64,000 nt of DNA from Labia minor (lineage: Eukaryota; Arthropoda; Insecta; Dermaptera; Spongiphoridae), in the NCBI GenBank assembly GCA_963082975.1, contig OY720349.1:46295962-46359961 (forward strand), given 5' to 3'. The notes below the pieces were generated by a model. The model was not told the DNA's origin. It worked only from the letters and a program-made list of their open reading frames with translations, and did not search any database. Both the position numbers and the translations under genes were made by a program. The stretch's first letter is position 1. Each line of letters starts with the position of its first letter. Below are positions 48,959-60,539 of the stretch, piece by piece.

Positions 48959-49347
48959 CAGAGGCGGATTAAATGCCGGGCGGACCGGGCGGCCGCCCGG
49001 GGGGCTCACCGAAACCTAAATAAAAATATTTCCTTAAAAGAAATTTAAAAAAACTGTTGAGTTTATGGGTAATCGGAGTTTAAATAAAACAAGTTATTTT
49101 CTTGATACAGATTTTTATTCGATCGTGTTTGAACCCCGACTAACTTAAGAAAAAATAATCAATTTTGGGTCTCGGCAACCACAGTAAAAATTATGTATTT
49201 TTTACATAAGTACTATATATGTAAGTCTAAAACAGCCTAAATTATAATATTAACAAATTTGTCTTTCAATTATAATTGTAAATAACAGAGGGCCCATTTC
49301 AATTTTACCGCCCGGGGCCCCCCCCCAATCAACTTAATCCGCCACTG
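48959..49347. mobile_element. hAT-type non-autonomous element with perfect target-site duplication
   Basis: Ends CAGAGGCGGATTAA / TTAATCCGCCACTG, with flanking ATAACAAG on both sides (48951-48958 and 49348-49355), an exact 8-bp duplication. GC-rich subterminal parts (GGCGGCCGCCCGGGG and CCGCCCGGGGCCCC) could pair. It is 389 bp and non-coding. The exact TSD suggests one of the younger insertions here. Confidence 0.93.
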
Positions 49348-49355
49348 ATAACAAG

Positions 49356-51050
49356 TATTTATAAACATTTTTTTTATTCAAAATATAATCAAATCGTAAT
49401 TATTTGATTTAATTCATTAGTCAAAATTTCATTTAATAAATTACATTAATTAAAATTATCTTCTTTAATATTTCATAATCTGAAAAATCATAAAAAAATC
49501 GCCAACTTGTTTTATTTTAAATTTTATCTATTGCTGTGTAGTTTGAAAATCGCAATCCCATTGATGCATGGTAATTGAATAATATAATAAAAAAAAATAT
49601 CACTTTCACTTTATAATCGAAAATCGACATTCCCTCAACATTAAATTTGTATTTCGTAAATAAGGAGATAGTATTTTACTTTCATTTGTTTTATTAATAT
49701 TTATTTATTTATTTTATGACTAGTACTAATACGAAAAAAAGCAATTTTCATGATTTAAAAACAAATGATAAAAAATTATTATTAGCTGACTAAATTTGCA
49801 ATTATAAAAAATTCAAATTATTGGAAATATGGAACTATAATTGCCTGAACGTCCTTAATAAATACACAGAATCCAAGAAATCAAGGTTGTTGATTGTTAT
49901 ATCATGCTTAGGAATGATAGAAAAAAATAATGTTAAGTGCTTTACGAAATCTTAGGTATGTTAGGTTTTATTTGTTATAATAAAAAGTAGAAGATCGATA
50001 TCAATATAAAAATAAATAACACTCTAAATAGTATGAAATAAATTTTTTCTTTATTATTAAAAATGGTCTGTCTGATGTGATTTAGAAAAGAACTACAAAG
50101 AGAATTTCATAAACAAAGGTGTTCCATATAATCCTTATTATAAATACAATTATACTATTTTAATCTGTTAGATTTGATGGACAGTATTTAAAATAATATT
50201 TAATTAAAAAACAACAATTTAATAAATGTATGATTGGCTTTTAAATTTTTAAAAATTGTTTTTTTTTAATCATAAAATTATCATGAAATATATTTTAACT
50301 AAAATGGTATATTTATAAAAAAAAAAATTTAAAAATTTAAATATAATTTCAAGATGTAAAAGCCTAGGCAAATAATTAAGCTCTCCTCTATATTATATTT
50401 TTTACCTATTATCGTATATAAATTATTCTCACATTCAGAATTTCTAATATTTATTCAATAAATATTTATTATTTTCCCATTAATTTATTATTATTTTTAT
50501 AATAAATACCATTAAATATTAAAAATAAAAAATTAATACATCATCATCCTAATTCTTATTTCCAATTTAATATACGATACCTACATAATTATTATTGATT
50601 AAATTTTCTGTTAGATTCTACCAAACACAGTTTATTAGAGGAACTATATAATCCTCCCCAAAAGGAGTTAACAGACCCTTTTCCACCCTGCATAATTTCT
50701 GATCCTTTTTTCTTATTTCTAGAATTTGTCCCTCGCGCATTTTGAGTGAGGAGGGTTGCTTCCCTGAAGTGGACCTATCTCTATCAGGATCATAGAGAAT
50801 GTCCACCCACTACTCCTCTGTTCCCTTTTTATTATATTAATAAAATTATATATATATTATTTTTAGATATACTAATATTCTATACTTTTATTTATTTATA
50901 AATTTGTCACTTTAAGTTTGACTAGTACATATTTATTGTCCATGCAATAAACCTTATCTGATGGGATTTAGCCTAAATTACGTAGCCAGTAATTTAATTT
51001 ACTTATTTTTTTAACAATACTTTTATTCTTTTTATCATGAGCCATTAATT
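49356..51050. other. AT-rich intron; unassigned ORF near 50.7 kb
   Basis: A minus-strand 62-codon ORF at 50618-50806 lies in a GC-richer patch (DPDRDRSTSGKQPSSLKMRE...). There is no clean acceptor/donor pair and the stop falls in a TTTGGTAG context. It could be a fragment of a retroelement; I cannot identify it. Confidence 0.35.
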
Positions 51051-51051
51051 T

Positions 51052-51411
51052 TTACCGATCGACGATAGGAAGGGAAGGGTTATTTTCATACCAAATTTCA
51101 CATGAGGAGATTTTTTACATATCATCACGAATCATTCACTTTGCATTGGTTTTATATTCGAGAAAAATCATCTTTATTAGTTTTTTCTCAATTAAAATTA
51201 TATGACGTCATCCAGCCATTCATGACGTCACAGCCTGGTCTTACATATATATTGTAAATAAAATAAAATTAAAAATATTTATGTTATATCCATATCTGTT
51301 TTTGATTACATTAATAGATATATTAAAATTATTTGAAATTGTTTCTGTAGCTGGAAATTAATTTATTTCAAACCGACGGTCGGTTCGGACCTGGCCACAG
51401 GTCAACTTATT
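51052..51411 (+). mobile_element. Family A (DINE-1/Helentron-like) copy 6, short form
   Basis: Starts TTACCGATCGACGATAGGAA and ends at the hairpin GACCTGGCCACAGGTC, then AACTTATT. It lacks the microsatellite and first block; the remaining 5' block has the A' version (GGAAGGGAAGGGTTATTTTC) fused to the terminal TTACCG. TGACGTCA octamers lie at 51203-51210 and 51223-51230. Confidence 0.88.
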
Positions 51412-51463
51412 ATCATTTATTTTTCTATTAAAAATTGAGAGATATTTCTGATATCTTCTAAAC

Positions 51464-51694
51464 CAGCAATTCTCAACCTTAGGGGGGGAAGAAAATATTA
51501 TTTAAAAAAAATTAATTAATGGAATGAAAAGCCTTCATACTCTTAAAAAAACTGGCGTTAGTTAAATAAATAATTTAAAAACAGCATCCCAAATACTCAA
51601 TTGTTGTTTGGATTTGATTGTAAACATGGACCTTTATGAAAATTATGATTGGAAACTGGGTCACTAATACTGAAATATTGAGAAAAAAACGCTG
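51464..51694. mobile_element. hAT-type MITE with target-site duplication
   Basis: Ends CAGCAATTCTCAACC / complementary AAAAAACGCTG. The 8-bp flanks are TTCTAAAC (51456-51463) and GTCTAAAC (51695-51702), 7/8 identical. It is 231 bp with a G-tract near the left end and no ORF. It sits 53 bp from family A copy 6. Confidence 0.82.
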
Positions 51695-51725
51695 GTCTAA
51701 ACAATAAATCTATCTTAGAAAAGCT

Positions 51726-51880
51726 ACTGAACTCGAAAGTTCTTGGCCGTAGTTATAACATTCCTTCAATTGTTCTTATTTTTAGCCACCTCCAATTAAT
51801 TCTTATTCTCTCACATTCTCTTGTAAAAAAATTGTTTGTTTCCCTTTCGTAAAAATAACTTATTTTCTCCTTGCCCAAAC
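51726..51880 (-). pseudogene. RTE-like C-terminal fragment
   Basis: The minus strand reads VITTAKNFRVQ and a stop, equivalent to the VVAAAKNFRVP terminus at 5.93 kb. Upstream, ENVRE and ELIGGG echo the same family. The shared nucleotide string GAACTCGAAAGTTCTTGGCC is present. A heavily decayed tail fragment. Confidence 0.55.
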
Positions 51881-51999
51881 CAAAAAATTAAAATAATTTA
51901 TTATATTTATTCTAAGTACCAACTTTTCAATTTATAGAAATCTAAATTATTTTGCAAATTTATATATTTATCATATTCCTATAGAAAATGCTAGATATC

Positions 52000-54040
52000 A
52001 AAATAAATTGAGATTTATAATATAATTTTATTATAAAATAGAGAGATCTCTTACAAATTACTTGTTAAAGACAATATTTACTTTTCCTTTTGATCGAAAC
52101 ACTTATTCTAAAAGTCATGTTAATGTTGCATGCCGAGAATTAGAACGAAGAATGTTAAAACTCAACATGAGTCATTTTTGTTTTTTGTTTTTGGCACACC
52201 CAGATAAATGAATTATGCGATATATAAATCAAAAAAAAAGAACCCTTGGAAATAGGCTATGAACGTGGAATAATTATTATCAGCTCGATGTCATTTATTA
52301 CACTTTTTTTTTTTAAATCTGTTTTTAATCTAATAATATTTAATAAATTTATTCTATAACTTTATTAAGGACATTTTTTAAAGAATGAAAATCAAATTAT
52401 TTATACGTTAATAACTTAATTAATTTTAATATATTATCAATTTCCTAATGAAAAACATATTATATATAATTAAGATGATATTTAATAAAATAAATGCCCA
52501 TGAACTATATTCAGTTGATTATTAAACCTTGATATATGGGGGATCTATTTCAATTGTTTTTTTATATGTATTCTTAATGTCAACTAATATATGTATAATT
52601 ATATATTATAGGATTTTTTCTCTTAATCTATAAAATTATTTTTGTTAAATTAAAAATATTAATATATATTATATATGTAAAGTATTTCTCCAGATGATAG
52701 AAATTGTCATTTTTTGGCATCGATCTCAACTTGGCTTTGTGACAATGTAATATCATTCGCATTCATTGGGTACAATCAAAAAACCGTTGGTTAGCTAATG
52801 GAGAAAATTACACTAATGCTGTTGCTTTTGCATTTCATTTTATACACAATTTTTTTTTTTTTTTAATATTAATTGATGAAATAGATATTACATACAAGAT
52901 TATATTTTAAATTTGAAGTTGGCCAAATTATTATTGGCAATGGTTATTAAATAAATTAAATAATAATAATTTAAATAGGTACTAATAAGATTTATCAATT
53001 TCGCAATGTTAGAAATGTAAAAAAAGATTAAATTCTTATATATAATTAATATTTTTTTTTTTATTTTTATATTTAATTTAATTTAATTTAATTTAATTTT
53101 TTATTCTTACATTTAACTACGTAACTGAGACAAATTCACCTCACATGACTGGAAGGTTGTTTTTAATTAGTGTTTGTGGGTATGTTTTTAATATATAATA
53201 TATAATGTAATAACAGAGGTATGGACCGGTTCCGGTTCTCAATTCACACATTTTTTAATGTTAGGTTAAATATTTTTATTTATTGAGCCTATGTTAAACA
53301 GGTCCAGTACATAGGTCAAGATATAACATATAATTAATTCAATAATTTAAAAACAAATAAAAATTTTTCAAGTTTTTTTGAGAATCTTGATTATGGATAT
53401 AAATATTTTAAATTAGAATAAAATCATTATTATGATAACAAATAATTAATAATTAAATTGTTATTTTTTTTTATTTTAAAATGTAACTTTTAAGAAGTTA
53501 AAAGACGTTAAATTAAAATTAAAAATTTTACTTAATTTTGATTATTATGATTTAACAGTTATAAATTCAGATAATATAAAAATGAATATGTACTGTATCC
53601 CAACATATGCTCGGCAACTTTAAGTTCAAACCCATTTAATAAAGAAGCATTGTAAGCAAATTTTGGAAGAACTATTCTGTACCTGTTAGCAATTTGGTAA
53701 ACCTTAAAGGTTCGATTCTATTCCCCATATACAATAAACAAAATATCAACAAAATGTAATCGTAGAATATATAAACTTTTGTCGGTGGTATTGAATGGCG
53801 TGAATTTTGTCCTTTCTTATAGATTTTATTGACCATCGGAATCCAAGCTTATAATATCTAACCTGCATGTTTTTTTAGTATATAATGTATAATTCAAAAA
53901 ACTAAATGAATTTGCTAAGATTGATTCTCGCACCTAAACATGAGGGACTAGTAATCAAAGTGTTAAACTACCATCCTGGTACATTTTGTACTATCCAATT
54001 TTACATTAAATATAATATTAATGAAAAATATTTTTTAAAT
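52000..54040. other. No gene seen: AT-rich intron sequence
   Basis: Homopolymer runs and one TTTAA microsatellite. The 53.6-53.9 kb part has scattered GC-richer words but no coding support. Confidence 0.55.
53070..53099. repeat. TTTAA pentanucleotide microsatellite
   Basis: Six TTTAA-type units in AT-rich intron. Confidence 0.9.
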
Positions 54041-54041
54041 A

Positions 54042-54916
54042 TACAGGGTGGACCAAAAGTCCGGTAACATTTGAATCGAGCGCTGCTTCGAATTGCGGGG
54101 TATAGGGGGGAGCGGGGCGTTACTAAACGCGAGAGCGGCTAGTTGGAATTCAGTGCATGGCGTCGTTGAGCGGAGCACAACGCGCGTTTTGCGTACGCGA
54201 GTACTATCGCAACAAGATTCTGCGACTGAAGCGCGACGAAAATTTTGTACACAGTACAACATACGAAATAAAAATCAAGCTCCATCAACTCGTGCAATTA
54301 AAAATTGGGTACAGAAGTTCGAGGAGACGGGTTCAACATTAAATCAACCACGATCCGGCCGACCTAGGACGTCGAGAGAGCCCGTAAACATAGAGCGTGT
54401 ACGAGCATCTGTTAGAAAGCGGTCTAGTGTTTTAAATGTGTCCAGGACATCTTTAAATCGTATTCTTCACAAGGATTTACATTTACACCCGTATAAAATT
54501 CAAATTGCTGTACAATTAAGGCCAAAAATATGGGCAAAAAGTCATATCCAAAAGAGGTGACATTAACTGGCCACTCCGCAGCCCGGATTTGTCACCAATG
54601 GACTTTTTCCTTTGGGGATACCTCAAAAGTAAAGTTTTTAATAACAACCCTCAGTCTATTGAAGAATTAAAAGAAAATATACGCGAGGAAATTCAGAACA
54701 TTTCTCCAAACACTTGTCGGACGGTGAGGGAAAATTTCCGCACTAGGTTACGGGGGTGCCAAACTAAACAAGGGGCACATTTGGACGACGTTATTTTTAA
54801 AAAATAAAACCCTGATTTTTGTACTTTTATAATAAATAAACATATTTTCTCTCATATCTCTTTTTGTATTTTTTATAACCATTTGAAATGTTACCGGACT
54901 TTTGGTCCACCCTGTA
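54042..54916 (+). mobile_element. Tc1/mariner-superfamily element with perfect 29-bp TIRs, internally deleted
   Basis: The TIRs begin CAGGGTGGACCAAAAGTCCG, are 29 bp and perfectly complementary, and are flanked by TA (54042-54043, 54915-54916). The transposase survives in three pieces. The N-terminus is MASLSGAQRAFCVREYYRN (from 54157). A one-base frame change leads to TEARRKFCTQYNIRNKNQAP and the helix-turn-helix/linker KFEETGSTLNQPRSGRPRTS through SRTSLNRILHKDLHLHPYKI. After a large deletion of the catalytic centre comes RSPDLSPMDFFLWGYLKSKV (third catalytic Asp region) to a stop at 54807. This is the insect-type transposase with a DUF4817-like N-terminus. The intact TIRs mean it could be mobilised in trans. 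Confidence 0.92.
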
Positions 54917-55490
54917 TATAACATTTTTATATGTTTTAATAATAATAACAATTTGGTTAAATGAGCAAAAGGTTTGATATATGATAACTAACTAATTGTT
55001 ATTAAGAAATGTTTGTTAAAATAATAAAATATAATACTTATAAATCCAACTATTTCTAATCTTATCTAAAAACTTTTGCGCATTAAAACATAACCAAATT
55101 AATAATTGTTTTTAATTAAATATAAATTAATTAAAAATATTAATAAAAATATTCACAGATAAAATGCAATAAGGTTAGAAAACAGTTTTAAGATGATAAT
55201 GGGAATATTAATGGAATTTTTATGTAACATTTTTTAAATACAATTAAAGGGCTGTTTAAGGTGAAGTAATTAGTTATTAATGAATAACATATTTTTAGAT
55301 AATTTTAAAATAATATATTAAAAAAACAAAACAAAAACATGATGGATCGATGATGAAAGAAATGTTCACAAATTATGTAATTCGAATTAGAAATTAACTC
55401 TACTAAAATTTCAAGAATAAAAGAGATTATTACAATTCGATAATCTTTTTCTTTCTTTAAAACAAAATCTTTAATATAAATCCTAATAAA

Positions 55491-56135
55491 AAATAAGTTG
55501 ACCTGTGGCCAGGTCCGAACCGACCGACGGTTTGAAGTAAATTAATTTCCAGCTACAGAAACAATTTCAAATAATTTTAATATATCTATTAATGTAATAA
55601 AAAACAGATATGGATAGAACATAAATATTTTTAATTTTATTTTATTTATAATATATAGCTGAAGTAGCCGGCGTTACCCGAGGCTGTGACGTCATGAAGG
55701 GCTGGGTTCGTCATATAATTTTAAATTAAGAAAAACATAATGAAGATGATTTTTCCCGAGGATAAAACCAATACATTCGTGGTGATATGTAAAAAAATCT
55801 CCTCATGTGAAATTTGGTGTGAAAATAACCCTTCCCTTCCTATCGTCGATCGCTAATACTACCACTTCCGGTTTCCGGATTTGTACCAAAAGTTGATCAA
55901 TTCATCCCACTGATGCATTAAGTAAATATACCAAATTTCATCAAAATCGGTTGAGCCGTTCAGGCTGTACACATCTATACGGACAGACGGAAGGACGGAC
56001 GGACGCACTGACAGACATCATGCTAAAAATACTTTTTTCTGTTAAGAAAATGCATGATTCGTGGAGATATGTAAAAATCTCCACATGTGAAATTTGGTGT
56101 GAAAACAATACCTCCCTTACTATCGTCGGTCGGTA
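55491..56135 (-). mobile_element. Family A (DINE-1/Helentron-like) copy 7, near full length
   Basis: Minus-strand order as in copy 4: TACCGACCGACGATAG (right), block A, GTCY microsatellite (complement about 55980-56014), 'AATCGGTTGAGCC' module, block A', CRE region (one intact TGACGTCA at about 55686-55693, the other mutated to TTCGTCAT), GTCGGTCGG, hairpin and AACTTATT (left). Like copy 5 it carries the extra GTAGCCGGCGTTACCCG segment (55662-55679). The 61-codon ORF here is repeat translation, not a gene. Confidence 0.9.
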
Positions 56136-56139
56136 ATAA

Positions 56140-57470
56140 TAATAATGTCTATTACAAATAAATTAACTATTACATGTTATATAGGTCTTTTATATGACTG
56201 TATGAATATTTTATATGAAAATGTTTGTTCCTCTAGAAGTAAGGTAATTAATGTGAGAAAGTCATCAATTAAAAATGAAGATTTTTATAAATAAACTAAA
56301 TTAAAATTAAATTATTATTTAATAGAAAATTAGAATAATAAAATTGTATAATCATTTTTGTTATTAAAAACCAAAATTAAAAATGTAACTAAAGTTGAGA
56401 GAAAGTACTAACATTTATTTCAAATGGCATTCGTGTATAAAAAATGGGTGTTAATTTATTATTTTATTCATCAACATAATGATGAATAATTCAGTTTTGG
56501 TTTTGAGTCCTGCAAAGCGAGATCAAGGCGTAACCAGGACATTGTATGACGATCGATAGTTTAGCATTCCAAACGACGACTGAATTCAGAGAGATGCAGA
56601 GCTCCAGGAACAATTAAACACCCCGTGCGCCCATAATTTGTGGCCACTCATTCCTCCCACTCCACCAGACTCCCGACTACCCTACGCCTCTTCGTTCTAC
56701 CATTAAATCTTGCCGAGTGCTTTATTTAAGCAGATGCGCATCAATTTAGATTACATCAAAATACTAATCTATTCTATTTTTCGGTACAAGCACAGACGTT
56801 GCCACTTTGTGTGTCATTTTTTTTTTGTTGTTGTTTTAATTGCAAAGAGCGTTATTTTAAAAAGCCTATACGATGTCATTAATCATTTTGTTAAAATGAA
56901 CGATCCCTAATTGTTGAGAAGCAAATGGAAGAAGCAGAAGTACTTAAGGGGTGGTTCATTCAATTCAGAGTTGTTTGTTTCCTCATTAACGCCTCTTTTC
57001 ACGCTTGTCCTTAATTTCCTCGAAGGTTGACAAACCATCATTCGCTCCATCCCCGATTGCCCAATTGTTAATTAATATCCCATTAAACATCTGAAATTAG
57101 ACATTAAATGTTTTACAATCCGATTATAAACACTGTCATTAAAAACCTTTTCTGAAATAGTTTTTGATGTATATTCTAATTAAAATTGAAATCTTCATTG
57201 TGTTATATCATAAACATAAATATTACTTCAATTCGGGGTTGAAGTGATAAAAAGAGAGATAAATTAAATACCATTAGATGTGTGTATCCGCTAATGGCAT
57301 TTACTAAGACCATAAATAGAAATCAAACAATAATCTGGAAATACGAGGGTGAATCAAATATAAACGATCATTTAGTAGTTGAGCATTGGAAAGTGTATGT
57401 GTATGATTGGGCAATTATTATTATAAGTTAGATGGAAATATATAAAGTGGAGAGAAACCAGAAAGTGCTT
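56140..57470. other. Intron with a GC-richer island at 56.5-57.1 kb
   Basis: 56500-56720 (GCAAAGCGAGATCAAGGCG, CACCCCGTGCGCCC, CCCGACTACCCTACGCCTC) and 56950-57070 (TTAACGCCTCTTTTCACGC) have unusually balanced composition for this window. They lie 3-4 kb downstream of exon 1A in transcript direction. No ORF or splice pair; intronic enhancer-like sequence is possible. Confidence 0.4.
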
Positions 57471-57472
57471 AA

Positions 57473-57713
57473 CACTCTATGAGCGGGGCGGGTATTTGTA
57501 CCCGTTGCGGGGACTGCCACTTATAAGCGGGGCGGACGCTAGCCGCTCATAGTGTGATAATATATATTTTCTCTTGTGCCACTTAAAATTACTTATTTTA
57601 AACGATAACTAATATATATCCCTCATATAAGTGGCAACGGGTATAAATACCCGCCCCGCTTATAAGTGGCAGTCCCCGCAACGGGTACAAATACCCGCCC
57701 CGCTCATAGTCTG
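57473..57713. mobile_element. piggyBac-type MITE with 59-bp TIRs
   Basis: The ends are near-perfect inverted repeats of about 59 bp (CTATGAGCGGGGCGGGTATT / complement). The left flank is TTAA (57469-57472) and the right flank TTCA (57714-57717), consistent with a mutated TTAA duplication. An extra internal terminus-like CCGCTCATAGTGTG lies at 57543-57556, facing the left end. Non-coding, 241 bp. Confidence 0.75.
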
Positions 57714-58850
57714 TTCATTTAGTAACCCTTACGATGAGAGGAGTATACCCATCTCTGATGAGTAACGCATCTTTATAAAGTTCCTAGTTTATGTAAACGT
57801 CAAACTAGCCGCAATTTATCGCAGACAGAATAGCGTGTTCGGGGAAGCTTTCATGATCCAGAATGATGGTTTGGTACAAGGGATAAAAAGCACACGTGTT
57901 GCGAATCAAGCCCATCCTCGTGCTCCTATGTTTAGATACACGTCCAATTTCATTTTACGAAAATGGAATGACACAATTATTACAACGTTGGGAAAAGGGT
58001 ATAATATAGAAAAATAATTTGTAGAAATGAATCTGTTCGTCATTTCGTTTGATAAGTCAATTCTCTTTACATCAACGAAAATTAATTACATTTTAAATTT
58101 TATTTGAAATTACAATGAACTTATAACCTTACAATCTTCATTACATTTTATATATTCATTGATAAAAAAAAAATATTTTAATATATGTATTAAAACGCAC
58201 ATTAGACTTTCAATAAAAATAAATTTTAATGTTTAATAAATATTCAAATTTAAGATAGATTTAATTATTAATTAATATTAAATATTAAATTTGCATATAA
58301 ATGTATTTAATAAAACAAATCTACATATAAAAGTTACTCTCTCTACTGGTATATTAATACAAAGTAGATAGACAAACTTTGAACGAAAAAAAAAATAATT
58401 TAATTTAATTTTAAATTTTTTCTAGTAGAAATAATGATATAAAATCGAAAATATCATAAAATGATAAAAATTCAAAATATCATTTGTTGTTACATTGATA
58501 TGTTTGAAATTTGTATAATTAAATATATATTTTATATGTAATCATTATGCAATGTATTCAAAAGAATGAAAAATAAAAAAAGTGAAAGAATAGATGTAAA
58601 GATACGCAATATAAAGAGTTATATAATATATTTTAATAAATATTTCAAATTTATCATTAATTACTTAACCAATAAAGCCCAGGTAATATTTATTTTAGAA
58701 TCAGAGCACATAATAAAGAAATAATTAAGATGAAATTAATAATAGTTATGTATTTCAAATCCCAAACCCAAATATAAATAAAATAAATAAACAAATGAAA
58801 TTTGAAAAAAGTATAAGTTAATTTAGTAATTTAGAAATATTTTCTTTTTT

Positions 58851-59567
58851 CAGTGGCGTACCTAGAGGGGGTGGTGGGTGCGGTCCGCACAGGGCGGCAC
58901 TTATCTTGGGACGGCATTTTTTATATTTAGTTTTAGCAAAGAAACTTATTCATTTCATATTTATTTTTTTTCTTTCGTGAATAATAAATGATTATTATGA
59001 TTATTATAAGTTTACTATTTAATTTATATAAATTATGATTAACTATATGATTTCGAATATTATTCCTCGGTGTATATAAATGCATTTTAGAGTAAATTTT
59101 TAATTCTAATTCCAAGAACAGAATAGTAATTTTATTTTATTGTATTCATTAAAATTCGTTGCAATTTTTCCTAACTAAAATTTTTTGATATCAGTTTATA
59201 AATGTCATTTCTTTTGAAAAGTTTATATGATTACTTTGAAGTGATATACCAATATTTTTTTAAATCATCGATTTTTCTTTTGAAAAGCAGGGCCGGCGGA
59301 AAAAATATAAATATAAATTTTGAGAGCATTATACACGATTTTTCTTGTATGAAAGCTAAAAGAGTAAATATTATATAAATATGTTTACGAGTGCATACAA
59401 ATATGTGTAAAAAAATTTACTCTGTTTATTAATTAATATTGATTAAATAACTTAATAATTTATTTATGTGTATTAATTTATAAAAACCACTATTTGATTG
59501 ACCTATAGTAAAAAGGGCGGCAAACTGGAGATCGCCCCGGGTGGCAAAAGTTCTAGGTAGGCCACTG
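58851..59567. mobile_element. hAT-type non-autonomous element with target-site duplication
   Basis: Ends CAGTGGCGTACCTAGA / TCTAGGTAGGCCACTG, flanks TCTTTTTT (58843-58850) and TATTTTTT (59568-59575), 7/8 identical. It is 717 bp. GC-rich termini (GGTGCGGTCCGCACAGGGCG; GATCGCCCCGGGTGGC) enclose an AT-rich core. A GCAGGGCCGGCGG at 59287-59299 could be the end of a nested element. No transposase remnant is recognisable. Confidence 0.82.
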
Positions 59568-59985
59568 TATTTTTTAATCTAAACTATAAACAAGGGTTCT
59601 ATTAAAAATATGAATATATATTATTTAAGATTTTTCTAATGTGACTCTTATTGGTTATCTTTTTAAGTGTTGAATTGACATTTATGAAAATAAGCTTTTG
59701 CTTATAAACTTTCTTCTTTAATAAATCTTAAATCCCCAGAAAAACATTAAGAAAAAAAACCGAACAGATCATTCCGATAATAAAACAGTGGATAACTACT
59801 GTAATTGCGATTTACAAAGAGACTAATTATGTGACCATATTTTAAAGATTTAGATTATTTAAATTTTGAAATTGTTTTTATATAAACAGAAATAAGTGAA
59901 CGATTCTTCAATTGATTTCAATCAACTTATAAAAATAAATAAAAAAAAAAAAAGAAATTGGATAATGTAGCCGTTGGTTTCATAC

Positions 59986-60413
59986 CTGCTTGGCCAGTGA
60001 TCTGGGACAAAAATATTCCACCACGAGGGACGTTTTTGCCTCTCATGTAATCCAGGAAGTTGTAAATGTCCATCGGGAGAGGAGTTGGTCGGAGACGTGA
60101 CCCCCTTGCGTCTCTTCCGGTCAGCCCGGATATGCCAGCTCTTGCGCCGTCCTCTCTTATCAGCCTTGCTATCTGGCAACTTTTCAATGGGCAAAGGCAC
60201 AAGACCTGGGTTCGAATCAACGGCGATCTGTTCCTCTAAATGAACGAGACTTGGGATGGATACAGCACTCCAATGCTTGTTTGGATTCGATCCTGAAGTC
60301 GAGGATTTCCGAACATGGTGTGTGTCATCGTCGATCTCCGGGTCAGTGTCGTACCATGCAGCTGTGTGATGTGACGAGACATCAGCCGCGACGTTGCAAA
60401 TTTCGGCACTCAT
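59986..60413 (-). CDS. First coding exon (exon 1A) of an unidentified multi-exon host gene
   Basis: Seen: an ATG (at 60413 on the minus strand, context AAAATGAGT) opens 142 codons, followed by AG|GTATG, a good 5' splice site, at 59985/59986. Past the donor the frame turns into low-complexity FFFLFIF, as expected of intron. The peptide is hydrophilic: an acidic patch (DTDPEIDDD, residues 22-30), a strongly basic stretch (residues 86-103) including RRKS at 89-92 that fits a basophilic kinase site, then KRPSWWNIFVPDHWPS at residues 127-142. There is no signal peptide or membrane segment. The exon ends in phase 2 and joins in frame to either the 32.7-kb or the 27.6-kb exon. GC content is clearly above that of the surrounding sequence. 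I do not recognise the protein family. The WW-containing block looks like the most conserved part, and the rest is probably disordered. A GTG two codons upstream (60419) is not a plausible start. Confidence 0.82.
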
Positions 60414-60539
60414 TTTCACTAATTAAAAGATGAAAAGCATTTTTTTTTTTGTATATTCACTCACTAAATTGATGAACTTATAGAAAGGTTTTCCCAAGTC
60501 TTCACAACCGGAAAATATTATATATTCTTTGAATATCCA

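Noticed and set aside
57481..57713. Strong GC-rich inverted repeats resembling a terminator or CRISPR-like repeat.
   Set aside because: The TTAA flank and terminal position of the repeats fit a piggyBac-type MITE; there are no spacers.
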